This document shows, piece after piece, positions 16,917 to 25,279 of a stretch of DNA of 64,000 nucleotides (position 1 is its first letter; the number at the start of each line of letters is the position of its first letter). A program made the position numbers and the translations under genes. The stretch comes from JACQFK01 sp036383955 (GTDB taxonomy: Bacteria > Planctomycetota > MHYJ01 > JACPRB01), in the NCBI GenBank assembly GCA_036383955.1, contig DASVNH010000041.1, positions 6,062 to 70,061 of the forward strand, given 5' to 3'. The notes below the pieces were generated by a model that was given only the letters and a program-made list of their open reading frames with translations, was not told the origin of the DNA and did no database searches.

Positions 16917-19508
16917 ATGCGCGCGCTCTGCGAGGCGTGCGGAAAGCCCCAGCCGCCCGACTGGACACCCGGTGGACAGTGCGTCCACTGCGGGAAGGCC
17001 GTGCGCCGGGAGCTCCGCTGCTTCTGGTGCGTCAAGTGGACCCCCGCCGCCAAGTTCTGCCGCTCCTGCGGGGCGGAGACGGTCGAGGCCCGGGTCTTCG
17101 GCGCCGCCCGCATGCTCAAGGACGCCGGGACCGACCGCTTCACGGTCCCCAAGCAGCTGCGGGACTTCGATCCCGAGCAGGTCGAGAACTTCACCCGCAT
17201 CTATCAGCGGCACGCGATCGCCGTCGCGCGGCACGTCGACGACGTCCGCTTCCTCGAGCGCTTCCTCCGCCAGAAGGCCTGGAGCGACGCGCTGGAAGAC
17301 CAGCTGATCCCCCAGCTGCCCTGGCCGGAGGAGACCCTCGCGAGGATGTCGGCGCCCCCGCCGCAGCCCGGCGACGACCTTTCGACGGCCCGCGCCCTGG
17401 CCAAGGACAGCCCTTTCCCGACGACCCGCGCCCTCGCGACGCTCGTCCGCCTGAGGCTCGACGACTGGTCCGCCCACAAGGACGCCTGCTCGGTCTTCTA
17501 CACCCAGGAGCCCGCGCTCAAGGCCGAGGCCGCCCTCACGCTCACCAGCTGGCGCGTGCTGTACGGCGTGGGACGTCCGCGCGAGCAGGGCCGCGAGCTC
17601 TATGACGAGCTGAAGCGCTCGACGTTCAAGCTCGAGGCCGCCGTGCGTCTCGCCTCCCTGGGCACGACCGACGAAGGCCTGCTCAAGGAGGCCCTGACTT
17701 CAAACGATCCGGAGACGTCCTTCGGCGCGGCGCTCGTGCTGGGGGACGTCGACCGCCTCCAAGCCGCCCTCAAAGGCGGCGAGCTCGAGAAGAGCGCGGC
17801 CGGAAGCCGGCTCATCCAGCTCGGCGTGATCAAGCCGGTCGTCGAGACGATCGAGAAAAGCCCGATCGAGATCCAGCGCGAGCTCGTCGAGTCGCTCGTC
17901 CGTCGCAAGGGGCCGGCGCCCGAGGCGGCCGAGACGCTGCTCGAGATCGTGGAGACGACGAGCGACGACTCCCTCCGTGAGCGGGCCGTCAGGGTGTTGT
18001 GCCGGCAGCTGCGGCCCGCCTGGATCGTGCGGATCGTGAAGGCGGGGAAGGGCGACGCGCACATCTTCCAGTCGCTGCTCCAGGCCGAGGGCCTCGAGCC
18101 GGCGTCGGCGGTCGAGCTGGGCGACCATCTCCTGCGGGCCGGCCGCTTCGCGTCGCACCAGTACGGCCTCAACGGGCTGGCCGAGAAGGGCCTCATGCCC
18201 GCGACGTTCGTGCCGTCGCGCTTCGGCGCGGCGGACGACAAGACGCGCCTCGAGATGCTGCGCTTCGCGGAGCTGCAGCTCGCCCACGGCGGCGACGAGG
18301 CGCTGCACGCGTTCGTGATGGGCGTCGTCTGGGGCAAGTTCTCCGCGAAGGTCCGCGCCGGCGCCTGGTGGGCGCTCCACCGCTGGTACAAGAGCCTCGG
18401 CGAATACCGCGGCGAAGGGCCCTTCAAGCTCGAGAAGGCGCTCATCGAGAAGTTCTTCGGCACGGTCGCCGCGTTCGGGACGAAGCTGGCCGCCGTGCTG
18501 CGCGACCACGACACGCTGAAGGAAGTCGGCTACTACGAGATGATCGCGAACGTCCTGCCGACGGCGGACGAGGAGGCCGTCGACGCCCTCCGCTCGCCGG
18601 AGCTCATCGACGCCCTTCTGGACGCGATGAAGGGCGACTACTGGCCCAACACCCTCGAGGGGATGATCAAGCTGGTGGCGCGGCTGGGCGCGGACGAGCG
18701 GTGGAGGTCGAAGGTGCTCGGCGCCCTCCGCGCGCTCGGCAAGAAGGGCAACTACCACTACGACAAGGCGCTGCGGAACCTGGAGCTGTCGGAGTTCGGG
18801 CTGCCGGACGAGAACGCGTGGAAGGACCTCCCGCCCGACTTCGTGCCGTCGCGCTGGGAGAAGGCGACGCCCGCGGGTCGCGCCGAGCTGCTCAAGGTCG
18901 CGGATCAGCAGCTGATTTACGACCACGGCGACGGCCTGGGCCCCTTCCTGCTGAAGGTCGCGCTCGCCGGGAATCCCGAGGCGATGGACATCTACGAGGA
19001 CCGGATCCGCGAGAACGTCGGCCTCCACCGCGACGCCTGCGCCTACTACTCCGAGCTGGTCGCCGTCCTGCCGATCGCGCTGCGCGAAACGGAGGACCCG
19101 AAGACGCACCGCTTCCTCCAGAATCTCTTCCGGGATCCGCGGCCGACGGACGTCGACGAGATCGCGGCGGAAGGCGAGGCGGGCCGCGCGCTGATCGACG
19201 CGATGCTCGAACGCGCCGCGATGAAGGGCGATCTGAGCGAAAGGGTCATCCGGCACCTCGCGGTCAGCGGGACGCACCCGTCCTGGCGCGAGAAGGTCCG
19301 CGCCGCGCTCCAGCGCCTCGGCTCCGAGGGCGAGCGGGCGCTGCGGCAGTTCCCGCCGCCTGAGGTCAAGACCACGCCCGCGTCCCTCGCGAAAGAGCAC
19401 CAGGAGAAGATCTTCCGCCTCATGGCCGGCCCCGGAACCCTCGATCACAAGAAGCGGGAGGCCGCCCGGCTCAAGGCCGAATACGAGGCGAAGCTCAAAG
19501 CGCTCTAG
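16917..19508 (+). CDS. Large zinc-ribbon protein with helical-repeat body
   Basis: The product is 863 residues. The N-terminus carries two zinc ribbons (CEAC/CVHC and CFWC/CRSC, residues 5-52), matching those of the upstream gene. The remainder is soluble and helical, with repeated about 35-45-residue units of HEAT-like appearance (SFGAALVLGDVDRLQAALKGGE, ETLLEIVETTSDDSLRERAVRVL). A block ATFVPSRFGAADDKTRLEMLRFAELQLAHGGDEALHAFVMGV recurs later as PDFVPSRWEKATPAGRAELLKVADQQLIYDHGDGLGPFLLKV, showing internal duplication. It is probably a cytoplasmic scaffold. No catalytic motif or signal peptide is seen. Confidence 0.75.
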   Translation: MRALCEACGKPQPPDWTPGGQCVHCGKAVRRELRCFWCVKWTPAAKFCRSCGAETVEARVFGAARMLKDAGTDRFTVPKQLRDFDPEQVENFTRIYQRHAIAVARHVDDVRFLERFLRQKAWSDALEDQLIPQLPWPEETLARMSAPPPQPGDDLSTARALAKDSPFPTTRALATLVRLRLDDWSAHKDACSVFYTQEPALKAEAALTLTSWRVLYGVGRPREQGRELYDELKRSTFKLEAAVRLASLGTTDEGLLKEALTSNDPETSFGAALVLGDVDRLQAALKGGELEKSAAGSRLIQLGVIKPVVETIEKSPIEIQRELVESLVRRKGPAPEAAETLLEIVETTSDDSLRERAVRVLCRQLRPAWIVRIVKAGKGDAHIFQSLLQAEGLEPASAVELGDHLLRAGRFASHQYGLNGLAEKGLMPATFVPSRFGAADDKTRLEMLRFAELQLAHGGDEALHAFVMGVVWGKFSAKVRAGAWWALHRWYKSLGEYRGEGPFKLEKALIEKFFGTVAAFGTKLAAVLRDHDTLKEVGYYEMIANVLPTADEEAVDALRSPELIDALLDAMKGDYWPNTLEGMIKLVARLGADERWRSKVLGALRALGKKGNYHYDKALRNLELSEFGLPDENAWKDLPPDFVPSRWEKATPAGRAELLKVADQQLIYDHGDGLGPFLLKVALAGNPEAMDIYEDRIRENVGLHRDACAYYSELVAVLPIALRETEDPKTHRFLQNLFRDPRPTDVDEIAAEGEAGRALIDAMLERAAMKGDLSERVIRHLAVSGTHPSWREKVRAALQRLGSEGERALRQFPPPEVKTTPASLAKEHQEKIFRLMAGPGTLDHKKREAARLKAEYEAKLKAL

Positions 19509-19540
19509 CCCGGCCCCGCGGAACGCCGATCTAGTCTGCG

Positions 19541-21001
19541 GTGAACGCCGCCCGGGCCCTGGGGTCCTACTACACTCCCGCCGCGCTCGCCGAACCGCTC
19601 ACCCGGTGGGCGGTCCGCTCGGCGTCGGACTCCGTCCTCGACCCCTCCTGCGGCGACGGCGCGTTCCTCACCCAGGCCGTCGACCGCCTCCTCGCGCTCG
19701 GCGCCGACCCCCGCCGCCTCCCCGACCAGGTGACGGGCGTCGACCTCGACCCGCGGGCCGTCGCGCGCGCGAACGGCGCGCTGCTGTCCCGACATCCCGG
19801 GCTGCGCTGGAGCCGGCTGGCCGAGGCCGACTTCTTCCGCTTCGGGGCCGGCGCGTTCGACGCGGTCGTCGGCAATCCGCCCTACGTGCGCACGCAGGGC
19901 CGCGCGCTCCGCGACAAGCGGCGCGCCCTCGAGGCGGCCCGGGCGGCGGGCGTGGAGCTGTCCGCGGACGCGAGCCTCTGGGCGCCCTTCGTGGCCGTGG
20001 CGGCCACGCGCGTGAAGCCGGGCGGCCGGCTCGCGATGGTCCTGCCGCGGGAGGCGCTCTTCGTGAACTACGCGCGGCCGCTCCTGGCCGCGCTCGAGCG
20101 CCGCTTCGCCTCCGTGGAGCTGGAGCCTCTCGAGGGCGCGTGGTTCGACGGCGCGCTCGTCAAGGTCGCGCTGCTCCGCGCCGAGGGCGTCGGCGGGACG
20201 ACGAAGCCCCGCGAATCCTGGGTCTGGGCGCGCGTGCCGGACGTCGCGCGCTGCCGCGCCGCGCTCGACGCGATGACGCCGATGTCCGAGCTGGTCACGA
20301 CGCTCGTCGGCGTGGTGACGGGGGACGTCGGCTATTTCACGCCGGACGTCGAGCTGCCGTTCCGGGTGCCGGCGGTGGCGTCACCGTCGGACCTGAAGGG
20401 GTCGACGCTGAGGGCGTCCGACCCGCTGCCGCGGCTGCTGCAGATCCCGAAGGACTACGCGGGGGGCCACGCGGCGCTCGACCGCTATCTCGCGCTCGGG
20501 CGCGCCCGCGGGGTGGACGGCGCCTACAAGTGCCGCACGCGGACGCCGTGGTACGCGGTGCGCCGGCAGCTGCCGCCGCCCGAGCTCTTCCTCGGCTATC
20601 TCATGAAACGGCGCCCGCGCTTCGCCGCGAACGCGGCGGGCGCGCACTCGACGAACAACGTGCACCGGCTCTACGCGAAGGGGGAGGTCGACGCCCCCGC
20701 GCTCGCCGCGTCGGCGATGAACGCGGCGACGCGGCTCTCGATCGAGCTGCTGGGCCGCGTCTCGGCGGCGGGCGCGCTGAAGATCGAGCCGGGCGACGCC
20801 GCGAAAGTCCGGCTGCCGCGGGGGACGTCGGGCGTCCCCGCCGCCGCGATCGACGCGGCGCTGCGCGCGGGGCGGGACGCGGAGGCGTTCGACCTGGCGG
20901 ACGCGTGGGCGGCGAAGGCGCTGGGCTGGGACGCGCGGACGCGGGCGGCGCTGCGCGAGGCGGCGGACGCGCTGCGCGACGCGCGGCTGGCGCCGGGCTG
21001 A
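19541..21001 (+). CDS. Solitary N6-adenine DNA methyltransferase (Eco57I/TaqI-like)
   Basis: The protein is 486 residues with a GTG start at 19541. The opening ALGSYYTPAALAEPLTRWAV is the usual start of type I/IIG-like adenine methylases. The SAM site is VLDPSCGDGAFL and the catalytic motif is NPPY in FDAVVGNPPYVRTQG, followed by PGGRLAMVLPREALFVNYA. The C-terminal half resembles TaqI-like target-recognition modules. No endonuclease gene or domain lies beside it, so it is an orphan methylase or a remnant of a restriction system. It lies convergent with the ParB-like gene, near the presumed origin. Confidence 0.85.
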   Translation: MNAARALGSYYTPAALAEPLTRWAVRSASDSVLDPSCGDGAFLTQAVDRLLALGADPRRLPDQVTGVDLDPRAVARANGALLSRHPGLRWSRLAEADFFRFGAGAFDAVVGNPPYVRTQGRALRDKRRALEAARAAGVELSADASLWAPFVAVAATRVKPGGRLAMVLPREALFVNYARPLLAALERRFASVELEPLEGAWFDGALVKVALLRAEGVGGTTKPRESWVWARVPDVARCRAALDAMTPMSELVTTLVGVVTGDVGYFTPDVELPFRVPAVASPSDLKGSTLRASDPLPRLLQIPKDYAGGHAALDRYLALGRARGVDGAYKCRTRTPWYAVRRQLPPPELFLGYLMKRRPRFAANAAGAHSTNNVHRLYAKGEVDAPALAASAMNAATRLSIELLGRVSAAGALKIEPGDAAKVRLPRGTSGVPAAAIDAALRAGRDAEAFDLADAWAAKALGWDARTRAALREAADALRDARLAPG

Positions 21002-21008
21002 GCGCTCG

Positions 21009-21899
21009 TTACTCGACGAGCTTCGCCAGCTTCTTCGCGAGCTTCGCGGCCTCGGCCTTGATGACGGCGACGTTGCGGCCGGGGAAGAAGCGCTTGTAGA
21101 CGAGGAGCTCCTCGATCTTCTCGCCCCAGTGCGCGACGACGAAGCCCCAGTCCTTGAGGACGCGGTCGAAGTCCTCGGGGGCCTGCAGCTTCTTGCCCTT
21201 GAGCATCTTGCGGGCGCGCTCTTCGAGGCGCTCGGGCTCGGTGATGCGGCCGTTGACGACGTCCTTCCGGATCTTCTCGCGGACGCCGACGTCGGGGATG
21301 CCGCGGATCTTCTTGGCCATCGCGCTGATGCGATGGACGGGGAGCTTGTGCTCGACGGCCGTCTCCACCATGACGGCCCCGCCGAAGCGGTGCGCCTCGA
21401 GGGCGGTGCGGCCGGCGATCTTGCGGTCGCGGATGGCGCGCTGGACGGAGCCTTCCATGTCGAGCATCGAGAGGAGGTCGCGGATCCACGCCTCCGAGAG
21501 CCCGACGAACTTCGAGACGCGCTTCATCGCCTCGGACTCGGCGACCTTCTGCTTGTGGAGGAGCTGGATCATCATGTGAAGGCCCTGCGCCTTCTCGATG
21601 TCGCTCAGCCCTTCGCGCTGGAAATTCTCGGCGAGGCCCTGGAGGGCCATCTCTTCATCGCTGAGCTCGTCGACTTCCACTTCCGCCTCGTTCCAGCCGA
21701 GGTGCTTGAGGGCGGCGAGGCGGCGGTGGCCGTAGCAGAGCTCGAGCCTCGAGCCCTTCATGCGTCCGCGCAGCGAGCCGGGCCAGAGGCCCGACGCCTT
21801 GATCTCGTCGGCGAGGGAGCGGATCGCCTCGCGATCCATCTTGCGCCGCGCCTGCCACGGATTGGGCAGGATGTCTTTGATCGGAATGACGACCTTCAT
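21009..21899 (-). CDS. ParB/Spo0J-like partition or nucleoid-occlusion protein
   Basis: The protein is 296 residues from the ATG at 21899, which has an ideal AGGAGGAGGGG site; an upstream in-frame start at 21947 lacks one. Residues 1-95 are the ParB N-terminal domain (IKDILPNPWQARRK, ASGLWPGSL, LCYGHRRLAALKHLGW), where the usual GERR/GHRR CTPase box is GHRR. A KorB/HTH region follows (ENFQREGLSDIEKAQGL, FVGLSEAWIRDLLSMLD). The C-terminal half is Lys-rich. No parA lies beside it, so it may act as a Noc-like or stand-alone regulator. Location beside dnaA fits a role near the origin. Confidence 0.85.
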   Translation of the reverse strand: MKVVIPIKDILPNPWQARRKMDREAIRSLADEIKASGLWPGSLRGRMKGSRLELCYGHRRLAALKHLGWNEAEVEVDELSDEEMALQGLAENFQREGLSDIEKAQGLHMMIQLLHKQKVAESEAMKRVSKFVGLSEAWIRDLLSMLDMEGSVQRAIRDRKIAGRTALEAHRFGGAVMVETAVEHKLPVHRISAMAKKIRGIPDVGVREKIRKDVVNGRITEPERLEERARKMLKGKKLQAPEDFDRVLKDWGFVVAHWGEKIEELLVYKRFFPGRNVAVIKAEAAKLAKKLAKLVE

Positions 21900-22169
21900 A
21901 CAACCCCTCCTCCTCGCGCCCAGCTGATTGCTCAGGTTATGTATCACGCGGAGTTCGAGCTTGTCAAATGACGACGGCGCGCGGCGCGCCGAAAGTTTTT
22001 CGCGCGCGCGAGCGCGCTCCCGGGAATTCGCTTGACTCGAGAAACTCGCGGGCTAGACTACTCGAGCCTGCCGGACGTTTCGCGCGCCGCGGAGGGGGAA
22101 TGGTGGGCGGCGCGCGAGTGGGGGCTGGGGGAAGATTCACGGTTTTTGCGACCGAGGGATAGTCTCGTC

Positions 22170-22664
22170 GTGGCCAGGCTGATATTGGAGTCCGGAGGAG
22201 AGAGGCGGGAGACCCGGATCACCGGTCCGGTCACCATTGGTCGCTCTCCATCCGCGACGTTCCCCATCGACGACAAGACGCTCTCGCGCGAGCACACCCT
22301 CATCTCCGGCCAGCGCGGCCACTACACGGTCAAGGACCTCGAGAGCAAGAACGGAACCTACCTGAACGGCAAGCTCATCAAGCAGCCCGAGGCGCTCAAG
22401 CACGGCGACCGCGTCAAGGTCGGCCCCGCGACGTTCATGATCGTGTGGGATCCGGAGGATTCGGCCGCCGAGCGGCAGGCGCCGGCGCCCGCCGCGCGTC
22501 CGGTATCGAGGCCGGCGACCCGGCGCGAGCCGGCCGTCGCGTCCGGCGGCGCCGGCATCGCCCGCTTCTTCTCGACGATCATCGCCCTCGGCGTCTTCGT
22601 CGTCGGCACCTGGTTCGCCAAGCAGCTCGTGATCCAGTTCCTCTTCCCGCGGATCCCCCAATGA
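22170..22664 (+). CDS. FHA-domain protein with C-terminal membrane helix, overlapping dnaA
   Basis: The protein is 164 residues from the GTG at 22170. An open TTG start at 22032 adds 46 residues without family similarity. Residues 3-90 form a forkhead-associated domain with the phosphothreonine-binding residues GRS, SREH and SKNGTYLNG. A Pro/Ala-rich linker leads to a membrane helix near the end (FFSTIIALGVFVVGTWFA). It therefore reads protein phosphorylation at the inner membrane. Its stop overlaps the dnaA ATG (ATGA), so the two are translationally coupled, an unusual partner for dnaA. Confidence 0.85.
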   Translation: MARLILESGGERRETRITGPVTIGRSPSATFPIDDKTLSREHTLISGQRGHYTVKDLESKNGTYLNGKLIKQPEALKHGDRVKVGPATFMIVWDPEDSAAERQAPAPAARPVSRPATRREPAVASGGAGIARFFSTIIALGVFVVGTWFAKQLVIQFLFPRIPQ

Positions 22665-24028
22665 CGCAGATCACCCTGCGGGAGAAGGAGAGGATCCTGT
22701 CGGCTCTGGAAGCGAGCCTGGATCCGAAGGTCTTCGAAACCTGGTGCCGCGCGCTCGAGATCGAGCCGCTCGACTCGGGCGCCGTCCGCGTGCCGACGGC
22801 CAATCCGGTCCACCGCGACTGGCTCGACAAGCTCCTGCGCAAGCCGCTCGAGGACGCGTTCCAGCAGGTCTTCGGGCACGTGCCCGAGATCCTGTTCCAG
22901 GTGGGCGGCGTGCCGCTCCCCCTGCCCCCCGCGCCCGCCACCCCGCGCGCGCCCGCGCCGCCGCCGGCCGTCGCCCCCGACGCCCCGCCCGCGCCGACGC
23001 CCTTCGTCCACAACCCGATCTACACGTTCGAGAACTTCATCGAGGGGCCGTCGAACCGCTTCGCCCTCGCCGCCGCCCGGGCCGTCAGCGAAAACCCCGC
23101 CCGCCAGTACAACCCGCTCTTCATCCACGGCGGCGTCGGCCTCGGCAAGACCCATCTCCTCCAGGCCGTCTGCCGCGCCGTGCTCGACCGGAACCCGAAC
23201 GCGAAGGTCCTCTATCTTTCGTGCGAAGCCTTCGTCAACGACTACATCTACGCCATCCAGAAGAGCAAGCTCGAGACCTTCCGGGCCCGGCATCGCAGCG
23301 CCGACCTGCTCGTCGTCGACGACATCCACTTCCTCGCCGACAAGGAAGGCAGCCAGGAGGAGTTCTTCCACACCTTCAACACCCTGCATCTGGCCAGCCG
23401 CCAGGTCATCCTCTCGAGCGACCAGCCCGCCGAGGACATCCGCTCGCTCAAGCAGCACCTCCTCAGCCGCTTCCGCTCGGGCCTCGACGTCAAGATCAGC
23501 CCGCCTACGTTCGAAACCCGCCTCGCCATCCTCCGCCGCAAGGCCGACGCCCGCTGGAAGGACGTGCCGCAGGACGTCCTGGGCTTCATCGCCCAGGTCG
23601 TCGAGACCAACATCCGCGAGCTCGAAGGCGCCCTGACCAAGGTCATGGGCTACGCCGCGCTGTCCAACCGCGCGGTCGAGCTGGACCTGGCCCGGGAGGT
23701 CCTCCAGGACGCCCCCGTCGCCGCGCCCGCGTCGCTGAACATCTCCGACGTCCAGCACGCCGTGGCCCGTTACTTCAACAAGAAGGTCACCGAGCTCCAG
23801 GCGCGGCGGCGGACGAAATCGACGTCCCTGGCCCGCCAGGTCTGCATCTATCTCTGCCGCCAGCTCATCCCCAGCGCTTCGCTCCAGGAGCTGGGCAACC
23901 ACTTCGGGGGCAAGGACCACACGACGATGCTGTACTCGGTGAAGAAGATCGAGCTGCTGCTGCCGAAGAACGCCACCCTCCGCTCCGACATCGAGCGCCT
24001 CACGCGCGAGCTCCGGAACCGGACCTAG
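22661..24028 (+). CDS. dnaA: Chromosomal replication initiator DnaA
   Basis: This 455-residue initiator binds DnaA boxes and melts oriC. Domain I covers residues 1-85 and a Pro/Ala linker (domain II) about 86-115. The AAA+ domain has YTFENFIEGPSNRFA, Walker A GGVGLGKTH, Walker B LLVVDDIHFLADKEGSQEEFFHTFN and box VII SRFRSGLDVKI. The C-terminal DNA-binding domain carries the signature QELGNHFGGKDHTTMLYSVKKIE. The length is typical. The frame is open upstream, but the ATG at 22661, overlapping the FHA stop, begins the domain I homology. The candidate origin follows directly. Confidence 0.97.
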   Translation: MTQITLREKERILSALEASLDPKVFETWCRALEIEPLDSGAVRVPTANPVHRDWLDKLLRKPLEDAFQQVFGHVPEILFQVGGVPLPLPPAPATPRAPAPPPAVAPDAPPAPTPFVHNPIYTFENFIEGPSNRFALAAARAVSENPARQYNPLFIHGGVGLGKTHLLQAVCRAVLDRNPNAKVLYLSCEAFVNDYIYAIQKSKLETFRARHRSADLLVVDDIHFLADKEGSQEEFFHTFNTLHLASRQVILSSDQPAEDIRSLKQHLLSRFRSGLDVKISPPTFETRLAILRRKADARWKDVPQDVLGFIAQVVETNIRELEGALTKVMGYAALSNRAVELDLAREVLQDAPVAAPASLNISDVQHAVARYFNKKVTELQARRRTKSTSLARQVCIYLCRQLIPSASLQELGNHFGGKDHTTMLYSVKKIELLLPKNATLRSDIERLTRELRNRT

Positions 24029-24338
24029 GCGCCCATCAGGGGCCCACCTAGGGCAGCCTCGGGAAGTTAAGCGAGTGTTAGTCGAAGAATTCCCTACTCC
24101 GCGTTTCCACAGGGTGTGCAAAACTCGAGCACAACCCTCCCCCTTTACCAAGCTGTCAGGATCCACTCGAGGTTTATCCACAGGAACCCCAACCCAACTG
24201 ACAGGGCGTGGAAATCGTTAGTGGTTGGAGTCCAAGGGTTTTCACCGGTCTTCCACATGGATCCCACAACGAAGCCGGGACATAAGATTAAGAAGGTCTA
24301 TAGTTCTAATGTATACATCAAGTTATAATCCGCGGCCC
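24029..24338. other. oriC: Candidate chromosomal replication origin (oriC)
   Basis: These 310 bases between dnaA and tsaC hold no convincing gene. A perfect DnaA box TTATCCACA lies at 24174-24182. Degenerate ones are GTTTCCACA (24103-24111) and TCTTCCACA (24249-24257), all in the same orientation. A 49-bp block at 24281-24329 has 37 A/T bases in a strongly GC-rich region and is a natural DNA unwinding element. The order dnaA, boxes, AT-rich block matches many bacterial origins. Its extent is not defined, and no GC-skew test was possible. Confidence 0.75.
24324..24329 (+). promoter_or_regulatory. TATAAT -10 element for a leaderless tsaC transcript
   Basis: A perfect TATAAT ends nine bases before the tsaC ATG, so transcription would start at or within a few bases of the start codon. 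No convincing -35 and no ribosome-binding site are seen. The same layout recurs at 44205 and 47427. Confidence 0.5.
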
Positions 24339-25241
24339 ATGTCCAGCATCGACGAGGCGGTTCGCCTGCTTCGAGCGGGTCGGTTGGTCGCCTTTCCCAC
24401 GGAAACCGTCTACGGACTCGGGGCGGATGCCCGACATCCCGCGGCGGTGCGGCGCCTCTACGAGGTGAAAGGGCGGCCGGGCCGGCATCCGGTGATCGTC
24501 CACACGGGGAGCCTCGAGACGGCTCGAGCGTGTTCGACGGGCTTTTCGGAGCTGGCGGAACGCCTGGCGGCGCGGTTCTGGCCGGGTCCGCTGACGCTGA
24601 TCGTCGCGAAGGCGGGGGATATCCCCGACACGGTCACCGGCGACCAGGCCTCGGTCGGATTGCGGGTCCCGTCCCATCCGGTGGCGCTGGAGCTGCTCAG
24701 GGCCTTTGGCGGGGCCGTCGCCGCGCCGTCGGCCAACCGTTTTGGCCGCGTCAGCCCGACGACCGCGGAGCATGTGCGGGCGGATCTGGGGAAGGATGTG
24801 GATCTGATCCTGGACGGAGGGCCGTGCGAGATCGGCGTCGAATCGACCATCCTCGACGTCCGGGCGCCCGGTCCCGTCCTTCTGCGTCCCGGCGGCGTGA
24901 CGCGAGAGGCGATCGAGAAGGAACTGGGACAGCCCGTGCGGATCCAGGGAGAGTCGACGCTGCGGGTCTCGGGCGGCCTGCCGAGCCACTACGCGCCGAG
25001 AGCGCGGGTCGAGGTGGTGGACGCGAAGGAGGTCGAAGCCGTCGCGAAGACCCATCGCGACAAAGGCTTGAAGGTGAAGATGTTGAGATCGTCGGAGGTC
25101 GAAGCGCACGATCTCTACGCCTCGCTGCGCAAGGCGGACGAGGAGGGGGTCGACGTGATCGTGACGCCGAAGCCGCCGGAAGAGGGGCTGGGGTGGGCGG
25201 TGGCGGATCGGCTGAAACGGGCGTCAGGCCCGCGAGGCTAG
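24339..25241 (+). CDS. sua5: L-threonylcarbamoyladenylate synthase, Sua5 type
   Basis: This 300-residue enzyme makes threonylcarbamoyl-AMP from Thr, bicarbonate and ATP for t6A37 of tRNA. The YrdC domain (about 1-195) shows AGRLVAFPTETVYGLGADA, KGRPGRHPVIVH, RFWPGPLTLI, VGLRVPSHPVA and APSANRFGRVSPT. The linker motif GGLPSHYAPRARVEV and a smaller Sua5 domain follow, marking the long Sua5 form rather than TsaC. The frame is open upstream through the origin region, but homology starts at the ATG at 24339. It lies directly after the AT-rich origin block. Confidence 0.93.
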   Translation: MSSIDEAVRLLRAGRLVAFPTETVYGLGADARHPAAVRRLYEVKGRPGRHPVIVHTGSLETARACSTGFSELAERLAARFWPGPLTLIVAKAGDIPDTVTGDQASVGLRVPSHPVALELLRAFGGAVAAPSANRFGRVSPTTAEHVRADLGKDVDLILDGGPCEIGVESTILDVRAPGPVLLRPGGVTREAIEKELGQPVRIQGESTLRVSGGLPSHYAPRARVEVVDAKEVEAVAKTHRDKGLKVKMLRSSEVEAHDLYASLRKADEEGVDVIVTPKPPEEGLGWAVADRLKRASGPRG

Positions 25242-25279
25242 TGGTGAGCGAGCTATAGGGAATCCAGCGTGTCGAGCCA

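Noticed and set aside
19541..21001. Restriction-modification system around the methylase
   Set aside because: No endonuclease or specificity gene is adjacent; the neighbour is ParB-like.
24116..24328. Small plus-strand open frame (70 codons) in the origin region
   Set aside because: It runs through the DnaA box and AT-rich block with no ribosome site and no homology.
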